A stretch of DNA of 64,000 nt from Odobenus rosmarus divergens. Its lineage: Eukaryota > Chordata > Mammalia > Carnivora > Odobenidae. Positions 21,041-32,190 of this stretch are shown here, piece by piece. The DNA lies in the NCBI RefSeq assembly GCF_000321225.1, contig NW_004450286.1, forward strand, positions 1,745,213 through 1,809,212, given 5' to 3'. The notes beneath the pieces were generated by a model. That model was not told where the DNA came from, made no database searches, and saw nothing but the letters and a program-made list of their open reading frames with translations. Made by a program: the position numbers and the translations under genes. How positions within the stretch are numbered: the first letter of the stretch is position 1; every line of letters begins with the position of its first letter.

Positions 21041-22450
21041 GCACCACCCAGGGGCAGGTGTCAGCAGCTCCTGGTTGCACGGACCAAGCCAGTGCCTGTT
21101 ACTCTCTGCGCCTTTAGGGGAAGAGTGTGGAGAGACAAAAAACAAGAAGGTCCATCTCTGTCTTCCCAGGAAAGCAACAAGTATACAGACAAAAGTATTC
21201 GAGGCCAAAATTATTGGTGCTGGGTAGAGGTACAAAGCACAGGACGGAGGTGGGGCTGCTGTTACCTGGGGCTGGACTGGGAGGCTTGCAAGAGAAGGGG
21301 GCATTTGGGCCAAGGACTACAGGTTTAGAGAAGTCCTTAAGCAGGAAAATCCTTTCTGTGAGAGGCCGTGGAAACTAAGTGTTCAGATAGACAGGGGACT
21401 CCCTCTGTGCAAACGACTCCCTGAAACTGCAAGAGTGTTGGCTCCATGTTCCAGGTGGATGCATCCACTGCCCCATCCCCCTCCTACTTTTGAGGGTGCT
21501 TATTAAGGAGCCATTAGTCACCAAACACACGCAGACTGGTCCTCCACCCCACAAATTAAAAAGAAAAAAAAAGGATGGTTTAACCAACTTGACTGCTGGG
21601 CTGCCACCTTGGGTCAGGGGTGGATTTGACCCTGGAACTGTCTGCTGACTCTACTCTCCAAGTCAAGAGGAAGCAGAGAAAGGTTTGGGTTTGTTAGAAT
21701 CACTGCAAAGTTTAGGGCTCCCTTGCACAGGGTGAGCTCCATCACTGTATATGGAATTGCACTGAGATGGGAAACTTTGTCCACGCCTCTTTCCAAAGAG
21801 CCACTCATCAAGAAGCTCAGAAACATTTCTGCGAGTGGTGTGGACAACTAACTAGCCCAGCCTCACCATCACCATGCCCCCCAACCCCCACGGGCATTTT
21901 GCTTTCAGAGGCTTTTAAAATCAGTCAAGCTGGTCTCAGTCTCAGCTGGCAGCCCGCGCTTGCAGACGACGCCTCCGCTGTAATGGTGCGGAGCCTCCCA
22001 TAGTCTGAAGTCGTCGCCTGCGCCCCAGCTCTCTGAAATCCAGACAGGGTCCCCAGCGGGGCCAGGAAAGACCCTCAGGTCAAAAGGCTCTTGCCCCTCT
22101 TCTGCCTTTGTCTGAGACCAAGCCTGACTTCCAGAAAAACAGCACATGAATCTTGCACCACCACCCCACCCCCATCCGTGCGCACAAGCAGGTAGATTTA
22201 TGGTGCCCTGCCCCCATCCCACTCCACCCCCAAGCCGGCCTTGGTCGGGAGACAAAGCGTCCCGGGGCCATTGGAATGCTAATGTCTGGGAGCCCGGCTG
22301 CAAGGCTGGCACAAAGGCAGGCGGGGCTGGGGGCGCACGCGACCTCACAGGTGCCCTTTGCCCCTCCTCTCCCCTAAGGGCCACTCTGCCTGGCTGTGTG
22401 ACCTTGGACAAGTCCCTGAGTGTCCGTTAATTCGCTGGAGAATATGAAGG
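21041..22450. other. No gene seen; repeat-poor DNA
   Basis: No recognised interspersed repeat. GC-rich patches lie at 21950-22030 and 22220-22390. The 168-codon minus-strand open frame at 21905-22411 has no recognisable domain and overlaps other equally long shadows. Confidence 0.4.
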
Positions 22451-22458
22451 GAGTCCTT

Positions 22459-22646
22459 TTTTTAAAAAAAAAAAATGATTTTATTTATTTATTTGAGAGA
22501 GATAGCATGAGATGGGGGAGGGTCAGAGGGAGAAGCAGACTCCCTGCTGAGCAGGGAGCCTGATGCGGGACTCGATCCTGGGACTCCAGGATCGTGACCT
22601 GAGCCAAAGGCAGCCGCTTAACCAACTGAGCCACCCAGGTGCCCCT
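22459..22646 (-). mobile_element. CAN SINE with TSD
   Basis: Minus-strand CAN SINE with T/A-rich start, 'gggactcgatcctgggactc' body and 'gccacccaggtgcccc' head. The short duplication gagtcctt occurs at 22451-22458 and 22647-22654. Confidence 0.92.
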
Positions 22647-22654
22647 GAGTCCTT

Positions 22655-22930
22655 AAAACCCTTTCACTGGATTTCTGGGTGACTAAGAGAAGGCAGTGCT
22701 TATGAAGGACGAGTTACAGCCCGCCCACAACCAGAAGGGTGGAGAACACCCTTAGGCCTTGGCAGGGGGGACACCGTGGGGAGGGTGTAAGAGATTTCGG
22801 CTGAAAATGTGGTACAGAATAAGTGCTGAGCATATTATAATTACATTTTTATATTTACATAATTAATATTCTCTACTGATTTTATTTCCCTCCTCCCCCT
22901 CCTTTTTAAATACCTTCAGGCTGTGCTCAA
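22655..22930. other. No gene seen
   Basis: Spacer of 275 bases between two oppositely oriented CAN SINEs. AT-rich from 22820 and otherwise unremarkable. Confidence 0.5.
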
Positions 22931-22945
22931 GAAAAGGAAGGGGGC

Positions 22946-23141
22946 GGGCGCCTGGGTGGCTAAGTTGGTTAAGCGACTGCCTTCAGCTCAGGTCATGATC
23001 CTGGAGTCCCGGAATCGAGTCCCACATCGGGCTCCCTGCTCAGCAGGAAGTCTGCTTCTCCCTCTGACCCTCTTCCCTCTCGTGCTCTCTATCTCTCATT
23101 CTCTCTCAAATAAATAAATAAAATCTTTAAAAAAAAAAAAA
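22946..23141 (+). mobile_element. CAN SINE with TSD
   Basis: Sense CAN SINE ending in (AAAT)n AAATCTTT and an A-run. The perfect 15-bp duplication gaaaaggaagggggc lies at 22931-22945 and 23142-23156. The intact duplication implies a fairly recent insertion. Confidence 0.95.
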
Positions 23142-23156
23142 GAAAAGGAAGGGGGC

Positions 23157-24144
23157 ACTTACTGTACCTGCTTGCTCTGCCTTCAAAGGGCCAAGAGCAC
23201 AGACAGTGGGAGATTTGAGGCTGCACACACTTCTTACCTTAGGTCCCTTCCTACAGTTGGTGAGGAGGGCGAGGCAGGATGTTCACACCCATAGAAACAG
23301 AGACCTAAAGTCTTAGAAGTTGGTGATTTCCTCAGACCGTCAATCACTCAATGAATTACTGAAATAAGCTAGGACTGTGACCTGGCTCTAGGTTCTGCGC
23401 AATTTAGAGCTCTGTGCTGAGATAGTTTGTTCCTGCTTTGGCTGTAGCTGGGTCTTCTGGGTCTTGTAAGGCCAAAGTCTCCCTTGCGCCCTTGCCTTTG
23501 GCCAACCGCACCCCCCCGCCCCACCCGCGTTCTCTTTCGAGGCCCTAGGCTGCTCTTCTCTGCCCCCTCTGCTTCTGGGATCTGAGGGCCAAGGCGGAAG
23601 CTGGGGGTACCTGCGTGGCTAACCCGGTTGGGCACAGATTTCCTGAAAGCGGCCGCGCGCCCCTGACCATGGTGCTGAAAGTACTGTGTTGTTTCAGAGC
23701 TGGATACGTTCCTGGCAACTTAGTGATCTCAACACGGAAAACCATCTATCGACCCTGCCCACGTTTCTAGACTGCAGTCCCTAGGGGGTCCCCTGTGGAT
23801 ATGTAGATCCAAAAGAATGTCAGGTTTCCTTGGCACGGTGAGGAAAGCATGGGCTCTGTTGCTGTTAGCTGACTGCTTGACCTCAGAAAGGCCCTTTTTT
23901 CACTAGGCCAAAAGACTCCTTTGTCAATGATAGAGCTAGAACTGAGTGACCGTGTTAGGAACTTCTGACAGGATCTGAGAGGTCTGAAGTGGAGCAACAT
24001 TGGAAGTGTAGGCTGCAACACCCCTAACTGGGAAAACTGGTTTGGAACTTGGCCCTCAATAGGAGTCTCATTCTTCGAGTTACAAAGAGATTTTAGTTAT
24101 TCCAAGAACAAAGGCCTAAGGAAGTCCCCCAGATGCATACATAG
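23157..24144. other. No gene seen
   Basis: No recognised coding exon or young repeat. A modest GC/CpG patch lies at 23500-23660 (for example 'gcggccgcgcgcccc'). Confidence 0.4.
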
Positions 24145-24330
24145 GATGGCAGAGTGGTTAAGAACAGTTACTTTAGAATTACACAGACATTGGTTTGAAG
24201 CCTGGTACTTCCAGTAGCTGGTGGTTTTCAATAACTGTGAAGTTGGGATGATAAATAGTGGCTGCCCAACTGGGCTGATTAATGTGCTTGCTTTTAGTGC
24301 GGACTTAGCTGCCATAAATGGTAATTATTA
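24145..24330 (+). mobile_element. MIR SINE
   Basis: Sense MIR: 'atggcagagtggttaagaac' start, 'cattggtttgaagcctggta', then a degraded tail with 'gttgggatgataaatagtgg'. Confidence 0.75.
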
Positions 24331-24479
24331 GCATTAGCATCTTCATTTCTCTCAAATTCTTCTTATTCTCCTTGGATTTTTTAGGAGGGGGTGCTTTTGT
24401 ATGAAGTTGAATTTCCTCTGCTCCTCTGTACAGTGTAAATTGGCACAAAGGCTAAGGGCCACTTATCCTTCTTGGTGAC

Positions 24480-25195
24480 CCTCCTCAGCTGCTATCTACC
24501 CTTCCTAAGCTCCAGGATTATGCATCCAGATGTCCCTTGGGCACCCCAAACGAGACATGTCCAAAATGGAATTCCTCTCCCCTAACTCTAAACTAACGCT
24601 GCTTCCTACTCCTGCTTCATTATGTATCACCATCCAGGCACCCATAATAGAAATCTAGGTTTTATCTTGACTTTTCTCTCTCACTACTTACATCCAATTA
24701 ACCCTTATGTCCTGCTGATTTTTCCTTCTTACTATTTCTTGAATCTGGCTGTTCCTTTATTTCCTTATGACCACTACTCTAGTTGAGGCTTTCATCCTTC
24801 ACATGGAGAGACTGCCTAACTGATCTCCCTATCTTCAATCGCAACACTGGTCACTGTACTCTCCATGTTACAGCCAGAATAACATGCAAATATAACATTG
24901 TCACTCTCCTGTTTAAAATCTTCAAGTGGTGGGGCACCTGGGTGGCTCAGTAGTTAAGCGTCTGCCTTTGGCTCAGGTCATGATCCCAGAGTCCTGGGAT
25001 CGAGCACCGCATCGGGCTCCCTGCTCCACGGGGGGGCCTGCTTCTCCCTGTCCATCTCCCGCTGCTTGTGTTCCCTCTCTCGCTGTGTGTCTCTCTATCA
25101 AATAAACAAATAAAATCTTTAAAAAAATAAAAATAAAAATAAATAAAATCTTCAAGTGGTTTCAATCATCCCTGGGATAAAGCCCATGTTCCAAT
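24480..25195 (+). mobile_element. L2 LINE remnant split by a CAN SINE
   Basis: Sense L2 3' sequence: 'gatgtcccttgggcacccc', 'ggaattcctctcccctaa', 'actgatctccctatcttc', 'cactctcctgtttaaaatct', and after the SINE 'ggataaagcccatgtt'. The CAN SINE at 24931-25144 is nested in it. Confidence 0.75.
24931..25144 (+). mobile_element. CAN SINE with 16-bp TSD
   Basis: Sense CAN SINE with AAATAAA-type tail. The perfect duplication aaaatcttcaagtggt is at 24915-24930 and 25145-25160. Confidence 0.96.
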
Positions 25196-25199
25196 AGAG

Positions 25200-25395
25200 A
25201 ATGATGTTGTAATGTGAGCTGTGAATCTGGGTTCAGTTCCCAGCTGGTTCATTAACTATCAGTATGACCATGAACAAGTTTCTTAACATTTCTCTCAATT
25301 TCTTCATCTGTTAAGTGGAGATAATATTGCTTGTAGGGTTTAGGTTAAAGTGCTATAACACATTCACTAATAATTCAATCTGAGGTGAGCATTCT
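25200..25395 (+). mobile_element. MIR SINE
   Basis: Sense MIR: 'gaatctgggttcagttccca', 'catgaacaagtttcttaac', 'tttcttcatctgttaagtgg', 'agataatattgcttgtaggg'. Confidence 0.8.
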
Positions 25396-25799
25396 ATGTG
25401 GGTCGTAGCTCTGCTCCATGACATCATTCAGGTACCTAGGTTCCTTCTATCTTCTTTCTCCACCAGTTCCTAGGTCTTTGTCATCCACATAGTTGAGGCT
25501 GCATTGTCATAAGTTCTAGCCAGTGGGAAGGGAAAATACAGTATGGATGAACCTCAGCCACAGTCTTAAAGCTTAGACTCAGAAGTAGCACATTTCACTC
25601 ACATTCCACAGGAAGAACATGATCATATCACTGTACCCAAGTGGAAGAGTATTTATGTGCCTAGGAAGAAGTGAAATATGGATTCTGGTGGGTAATGAGC
25701 AGTTTGCACCACAAGGTTATTGTCAGATTAAATTGGATCATATATGCTATTATTATTTATTTTTATCATCACAAATCATTTAAGGTTAGGACCAGAGTC
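25396..25799. other. No gene seen
   Basis: Unassigned sequence. A short near-palindrome lies at 25778-25820 where 'taaggttaggacca' is followed by its reverse complement 'tggtcctaacctta', which could form a small hairpin. Confidence 0.45.
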
Positions 25800-25829
25800 C
25801 CGCTGGTCCTAACCTTAAAAAGCAGCCTC

Positions 25830-26340
25830 TTTTTCACAATGCTTTACTTGCCTTGACATTTACCGTCCAGAAATACTGACCTGCTTGAAGTTTTTCCTTA
25901 CACATACTCAGGTATCCCTTCCATGCTTTTTTTTTTCTTTTCCACACTGCTCTCTCTGCCCAAACCCTCTCTCCATCCTCTCCAGCTCCCACCAAACCTC
26001 CCACACAGACATTACCTCCTCCCAGGAATTTTCTCTGAACTATTCCTCCCTCTTTGCTCCTGCTCCCATAATATTCTGTGCATAGGACTATCCTTGCACT
26101 CTCCAGGTAGTATTGTTTCTTCACCTGTGCCTTCCACTGGTCTTCTCAAGGGTAGGAACTGTCCTTCATGAATCCAATGAGTACCCATTCTCAACCATAT
26201 GCTGCATGTTTTTAGAATGAAGTAATGAGTAGTGAATTGACTAATGAATGAAAGGCATTTCAATTATTTGTTTAGAAATTTCTATCCTTCCCCAGACTGG
26301 CTACCACATAAAGGCCAATGAATATGTGTTGAACAAATGA
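25830..26340 (+). mobile_element. L2 LINE 3' end, diverged
   Basis: A pyrimidine-rich sense L2 tail: 'cctcccaggaattttctctg', 'agggtaggaactgtccttca', and terminal 'gaatgaagtaatgag' and 'gaatgaaagg' repeats. The open frames on both strands (82-96 codons) are shadows. Confidence 0.6.
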
Positions 26341-26559
26341 ATAATTTATAGAGAGACCCATTACCCTTCCTGCATCATACCCTCCTCAGCGCCAAAATAA
26401 CCTGTCCTTGGTTGCCTATGGGTCTACTTTAGAAGATGCCCCATCTGATTAGATGAGACTGGGTTATCACCACAGTATGATTATTTCCGAGATCACTAGT
26501 AACAACGCCCATAGTCAGGTGTGGTTGTCCCTCCTGAGGTAGTCTTCTAGTGAATCTGA

Positions 26560-26745
26560 CATCTATCTCAACTCACCACTTCCTAATTCTATCACCTTGA
26601 GTTAAGTTTCTTAGCTCCTCCAATCCTCAATTTCTCCATCTATAAAGATGGAGAAAACCACACTTACCACATAGGGTTTTATGACGATTCAAATGAGAGG
26701 ACAGATGTGTCCATACACTTCGTGTGCCTGCCAGGAATTTGAAGC
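26560..26745 (+). mobile_element. MIR SINE
   Basis: Sense MIR core: 'caccttgagttaagtttctt', 'cctcaatttctccatctata', 'cacatagggttttatgacg'. The head is degraded. Confidence 0.72.
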
Positions 26746-26929
26746 AGAACTCATTGCGGTACCCACTCCATCTCTATCTTATTCCTACAGATGATTAGCC
26801 AAGAAGGCATGGGCCAGAACTGACCTTCCCACATTAACTAGGGAAAGGTTCTATGACTTGCCCAAGGCCTGTTAATTGTGGAGACAACCTGAGGCTCCTG
26901 ATATCCTAACATTATCACCAGCTATACTA
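26746..26929. other. No gene seen
   Basis: Unassigned sequence between a MIR and an old unnamed repeat. It includes 'gacttgcccaaggcctgtta', possibly a second degraded MIR on the minus strand. Confidence 0.35.
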
Positions 26930-27510
26930 TCTCTGTTGTACTATCTATCGCTCATAACAAATTACAAAAAAAGTTAACTACTTAAAAAAGATACATTCAT
27001 TATGTGGGTCTTCTGCAGGTAAGGAATGCAGGCACGGCTTGGCTGGGTGCCCCTGGCTTGAAGGGTCTCATGATTGTAGTCAGGATGTCAGTCAGAAATA
27101 TGGTCTCATCTGATGGCTTCATTGGGGGAGGATCCATTTCCAAGCTCACCCATTTGGGCTGTTGGCAAGATTCAATTCCTCGAGGGCTCTTGGACTGAGG
27201 GCCTCAGTTCCTCAGTGACTTTGGACCAGAGCTTTCCCCAGTTCCTTGCCATGTGGGCCTCTCCATAGGGCAATTTACAACCTGGCAACTGGCTCCCTTC
27301 AATGCAAGTAAACAAGAAGACACCAAGACCAAAGCCACAGTCTTTTTGTAATCTAATCTCAAAAGTGACATCCCATTACCTCTGCCACATTTTATTTACT
27401 AGAAAGAAATTACTAAATCCAGCCCAAAGCCAAGGGGAAGAGATTACACAGGGCATAGATACCAGGAGGCAGTGGTCATTGGGGGCCATCTCAGAGACTG
27501 CCCATCATAT
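26930..27510. repeat. Unassigned ancient interspersed repeat
   Basis: The blocks 'acaaattacaaaaaaagtta', 'atgtgggtcttctgcaggta', 'ccttgccatgtgggcctctc' and 'ccattacctctgccacattt' follow a widespread old mammalian repeat that I can recall but not name. The 64-codon open frame at 27004-27198 lies inside it and is not a gene. Confidence 0.45.
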
Positions 27511-28459
27511 TGGCAGTAGCAGAATGTTGCTGCCTGCTTTTCAGACCCCAGAGACAGACAGACACATGGGCACACATGGGTACATGTACACGCGCAGGCA
27601 TACGCACCCCCCGCCACACACACACCTCCACAGGGTCAAATACACCAGGATTCATAAGAAGAAAGCCCCAGGTGATTTGACTCCTTGGGCTAAAGCAGAT
27701 CTCTCTAGTGCTGGGTTGGCTTCTAAGGGCCCAGGAGGGGGACCACTAAGTGCACATTGGAGCCACCCCAGCTGATCTCTGACATCCATTTACTGCTTTC
27801 ACAGGCCTCCCCACCCCCACTCCTGGAGGCAGAAATTTAGGACGTCTGGGGCCTGGACACCGTACCCACTGAAGGGAAATTTACTGCCTCCAGAGAACCA
27901 GGGCCTGACTTGGGGTCTTGAATGCATCTTTTTCCCCTTTGCCTCTGCTTTATTAGGTTAATCATTGCTTGAATCGGTTGCCATGGTTTGGGCAAACCCA
28001 TGGCGACTCTATAATGAAGCCTGAAAGACTCGGACCCCATTTATCATCCCCAGTGTTTGGGAGGCCCAAAGCCTCATTTGCCTCCCCCGGGGTCTGGGCA
28101 CCACCCTTCTGCCTGGGGCCTCCAGGCCCCTTTTGAATGAGGAATGAACAGGTGGTGACTTGGAAGAGAAGAGAAGACCCACATAGGTGGAGTGAGCGGT
28201 GCACTGCACACCGCCCCCCCCAACACACACACTTATATTTTTCCACTCCTAGAGTCCAGACACAGACCAAACACACAGGCAGCTCTGCCAGACTTCTTCT
28301 TTCTGGAGAGTGGGAGGCAAAAAATGATCTTCAGTTAGAAGGGGTCCATGGCTGTCCTTAGAAAGAGAATTCGTGTCTCGACAGACCCAGGTGTTACTAC
28401 ACTTCTTATCTCCTGGGTATAGATTGAGCAGCATTGCAACCCTGCAGTGAGTTGGAAAC
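27511..28459. other. No gene seen
   Basis: Unassigned sequence, with CA-rich low-complexity stretches near 27570-27630 and 28215-28235. Open frames are short and unrecognised. Confidence 0.4.
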
Positions 28460-28560
28460 AGATAGGGCAAAGCCCAGTGGGGAAACTGAGGCTTACAGAA
28501 GTTCAGAAACATGTTCAAGTTCACCCAGTGATGGTACAGCCAGGGTAGAACCCGGAGCTA
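28460..28560 (-). mobile_element. MIR SINE fragment
   Basis: Antisense MIR: 'agtggggaaactgaggctta', 'gttcacccagtgatggtaca', 'cagggtagaacccgga'. Confidence 0.72.
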
Positions 28561-28799
28561 GTAAAATTAACCATAGAAAATTTCAAAAACAGAAAGAAGA
28601 GTATAAGGAAATCTCATGTTATCTACCACCCATATTCAACAATTACCAACTCAGAGCCAAGTATATTTTGCCCACATACTAACCCTCTCCCCCTGCACTA
28701 CCTGTGTAGATTACATTGAAGCAAATTTTAAACATCATACAATTTTAACCCTCAATCCTTCCCCAGTGTCCTTTCTTTGCTCAGCATAAATTGCATAAT

Positions 28800-29010
28800 A
28801 GAGTATAGCAGCAGAGGGAATTGACTCTGAAGACAAAAAGTCTGGGTTCAGGTCCAAGCTCTGTCCCTTCCCAGCTGCGTGACCTTCAGCCAGTGACCAA
28901 ATATTTCTGAGCCTCAGTTTCCTCAACTATAAAATGATGCACTTACCTTTCTCATAAGATAATGGTCAGGATTAAATGAAAGAAGGCAAAATAAGTGCTC
29001 AGCACCTGTG
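28800..29010 (+). mobile_element. MIR SINE, well preserved
   Basis: Sense MIR with most blocks in order: 'agtctgggttcaggtccaag', 'ccagctgcgtgaccttcagc', 'gagcctcagtttcctcaact', 'caggattaaatgaaag', 'aagtgctcagcac'. Confidence 0.88.
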
Positions 29011-29879
29011 TCAGATGCAGAGTCAATGTTTCCATTCTTGCTACCACCACATCATCAGCAGTGGCTGTCATGTAGCAGAAGGTTGGCTCTTGGCCTCCAA
29101 AATCCAGGTCTCTTGGTGAAATCTCTTGGCATGGAGGCAAGTACCTTGTTATCACTCTCTGCCTGGCTCAGGACTCTGAGAACACAGATCTCAACAGTGA
29201 GCCTGGCTCCAGGTGATGACGGGCCCCAAGCTCTGCTGCTCACAGAGCTGCTCTGAGCTCTCCACCATGAACCCCCGCCCCCAACCAGCAAGACCAGGTT
29301 CCCCCTTCTCCTCTTCTTGCATCTTTAGACTTTCTGACCTCTTTGCTGCTGGTCCCATTTGTGAGCAGGTGCTAATATACCTGCCTGAAGTTTACGTGTG
29401 TGTGCATGTGTGTCTGAGTGTGTGTGCCGTCCCCACATGGGAACTAGCATATTCTCACGCTTCCCGGGGCTCAGCCTGTGAGGGACCCCCCAGGAGGAGA
29501 CTTAGACCTGCCCTTTTGCAGTTCATGGTTGACTGACAAGAGACCAGACGAAAAGTCGTCAAACAAAGACATGAAGATGCAAGCTTAGCCACTAAGACCT
29601 GGAGGAGTGGGGAGAAAACTAATCTCTGCCGAACATATTAGGTTGAAAACAAGAGAGGGGCAGGTAGGGGGCTGCATGGAAGCCAAGGGCATGGGAAAGG
29701 AGGCAGCCCATCTGGGTTCATTGTTTAGGTACTGCCTAGCCCCAATAGTGGACCTCTCCAGGGAAGGTTTATTCCAGGGAATCACCCATACCCCCAGAGA
29801 ATCAAAGCTCTGAAGGGTCCTCCTGCCTGAAAGAGCATATCTTCCCCAAAAGCTCCCTATCTTAATGGCAGCTAATTTC
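29011..29879. other. No gene seen
   Basis: Single-copy-looking sequence with a short TG-rich patch at 29394-29428. No exon was recognised. Confidence 0.4.
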
Positions 29880-30075
29880 AATTGAGTGTTTACAATGTGT
29901 AATCACAGCCTTAGCAGTTTCTGTTAATTAGTCTATGAGAGCAGACTTATTCCCATTTTACAGATGATAAAATTGAGGCCGAGAGCAATTCAATGACATG
30001 TTACATGTTACCTGGTAAGAAGTAGAGTTGGATTGAACCCAGGCCCTCCTTATCCAGAGCTGGAAGTCTTGAACT
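29880..30075 (-). mobile_element. MIR SINE
   Basis: Antisense MIR: 'cccattttacagatgataaa', 'attgaggccgagagcaattc', 'acctggtaagaagtagag', 'ttggattgaacccaggccct'. Confidence 0.82.
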
Positions 30076-30250
30076 ACATTGCATAACTGATGTGCTCTCC
30101 ATTTTGATTTTACATATTTTCAAGAATGCATAAAGTGGAGAGAGAGAAAATGCATGCACTGTAAGTCAGCTTCTGTAACCACCAATTCACAGCCAATCTT
30201 GTTTCTTCTATTTTCCCCAATCCTGTCAACCCCAATCCTGCAAACACATT

Positions 30251-30437
30251 TTTTTAAGATTTTATTTGTTTATTTGTCAGAGAGAGAGCAAGAGCACAAG
30301 CAGGGGGAGCGGCAGGCAGAAGGAGAAGCAGGCTCCCCACTGAGCAAGGAGCCCAATGCGGGACTCGATCCCACAACCCTGAGATCATGATCTGAGATGA
30401 AGGCAGACGCTTAACTGACTGAACCACCCAGTGTCCC
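30251..30437 (-). mobile_element. CAN SINE with TSD
   Basis: Minus-strand CAN SINE with 'aagattttatttgtttattt' start and 'gaaccacccagtgtccc' head. The duplication ctgcaaacacatttttt occurs at 30238-30254 and 30436-30452. The downstream copy of the duplication abuts another CAN SINE in the same orientation. Confidence 0.93.
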
Positions 30438-30449
30438 TGCAAACACATT

Positions 30450-30654
30450 TTTTAAAGATTTATTTATTTATTTGAGAGAGGGAGAGAGTGCAGAGGAGGG
30501 GGGAAGAAGAGGGAGAGGGACAGAAAGAATGTCAAGCAGACTCCCCACTGAGCACAGAGCCCAATGTGGGGCTTAGTCTCACGACCATGAGATCATGACC
30601 TGAGCTGAAAGCAAGAGTCAGATGCTCAACCAACTGAGCTACCCAGGCATCCCC
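30450..30654 (-). mobile_element. CAN SINE, tandem with the previous one
   Basis: Minus-strand CAN SINE from the T/A-rich tail to the 'gagctacccaggcatcccc' head. The upstream SINE inserted at its A-rich tail, a common site for further insertions. Confidence 0.92.
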
Positions 30655-30766
30655 TGGGTGTGTGTGGAATTTTTAATTTTTATTTTTCCTTTGTGTGTGG
30701 AATATTTTTAAATATATCCCAGATAGCTATCATCCCACTTGTAAATACATTTCTAAATGATAGGAC

Positions 30767-30963
30767 TTTTCTTTAAAAAAGACTTTATTTATTTATTTGA
30801 CAGAGATACAGCGAGAGAGGGAACACAAGCAGGGAGAGTGGGAGAGGGAGAAGCAGGCTTCCTGTGGAGCAGGGAGCCCGATGTGGGGCTCGATCCCAGG
30901 ACCCTGGGATCATGACCTGAGCCAAAGGCAGACACTTAACCAACTGAGTCACCCAGGCGCCCC
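30767..30963 (-). mobile_element. CAN SINE with TSD
   Basis: Minus-strand CAN SINE flanked by aatgataggac at 30756-30766 and 30964-30974. The third minus-strand CAN SINE within 720 bases. Confidence 0.94.
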
Positions 30964-30974
30964 AATGATAGGAC

Positions 30975-32084
30975 ATTTTTAAAAAACAGAACCACTGAGC
31001 CATTTTTATACCCAATGAAATTAACAATTCTGTAATATGATCTAATATCCAGTCATATTCAAATGCTTCTAATCATCTCTTTCACAAATGTACAAACAAA
31101 GAAATGAACAAAGAACCTCCCATTTTGGAATCTCCTCTCTCCCAGCTTGAGCAGGTAAGCCAGGCAGCCCACTGGAGGCCAGGACCAAGGCCAAGACCAA
31201 GACCAGGCCAGCCCTGACTCCATGGCTTGGAAGGACTGGCTCTGGGCAAGTCAATTCCCTCCCCACCCCCTCCCAGCCAGCCCCACCCTAAGGTTTGGTG
31301 ACAGCCATCCTGGTTAGGCCAGGACTTTCCCAGTTTGGACACTGCAAGTCCCTGGCAAACCCAGATGGTTGGTCACCCTGTAAGGAGCTGGAAGCCTGGT
31401 GCCCACCCCAGCCCTCCCTCCCTCCCACTCCTAGCTCCAGTGTGGTGTTACCTACCCAGAGCAGGGGGAGCCTGCCACTGAGTTTCAAGGGCCCTCAAAA
31501 TAACAAATAATTTACTGAAACCTTTGAGGAGAGGGCCCCAAGCCCCCTGTCGCCAGCAGAGAATCAGGATCTTTTCACACCCAGGGGGCCAAATTCAGCA
31601 GTCTCCTCCCTTCGTCTTTTTCCCCTCTCCAGATCTAATGACAATCCAAAGAGTTCCTGATAGGGTTTTAAAAGATGCTCTTCATTCACCGTCCACCAAG
31701 CATGAAAATCCAGCTCGTTTGTCTCCATTCTTTGCCCTAAAGGCCCAGCCAGCCTCAGGCCTGCAGCCTCAAACTTGTCACTCACTTTCCACATCCTTTT
31801 GTGAGTTTGCCTTTATTTCGTTCCCCGTCTCCTCCTACACCCTCCTCTCTTCTGCTCCCCCCATCCCGGTCCTTCCCCTCCGCCCTCCCCCAGCAGTCCC
31901 CAGTTCCTCTGTCCACACAAAAAAAGGCAACAGACCAGTCTGGGAATTTCTTTACAGTCCTTCTGCCCCCGCCCCCACCCAGGCCCCTTCTCACTCACTG
32001 CTTTTAAAAAGTGGGAGCAAAAAGCCAGCAGCAGCTCAAATGGCTCAGGATCCAGGAACAAAATTGCCTCATGCCCTGGCTGGA
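30975..32084. other. No gene seen; partly pyrimidine-rich
   Basis: No recognised repeat. C/T-rich from 31800 to 31995. The 189-codon open frame at 31524-32093 is Pro/Ser-rich because of this composition and shows no domain. The stretch 31635-31700 looks constrained (AT-rich within GC-rich DNA), but nothing specific is recognised. Confidence 0.4.
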
Positions 32085-32190
32085 AATGGCTGATCTTCGG
32101 CCTCACAGCTGTGGAAACCGAAGCTCAGAGAGGGCAATAGACCAGCCCAAGGTCACACTCAGAGTTAACTGCAAAGCAGCGCCCAGAGCC
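32085..32190 (-). mobile_element. MIR SINE fragment
   Basis: Antisense MIR: 'gtggaaaccgaagctcagag' and 'gcccaaggtcacactcagag', then a degraded head. Confidence 0.72.

Noticed and set aside
24931..25010. tRNA genes in the SINE heads
   Set aside because: The heads derive from tRNA-Lys, but they are diverged, do not fold as complete tRNAs by eye and are joined to SINE bodies with duplications.
31524..32093. A 189-codon Pro/Ser-rich frame
   Set aside because: Produced by a pyrimidine-rich stretch; no start context, splice sites or domain recognised.
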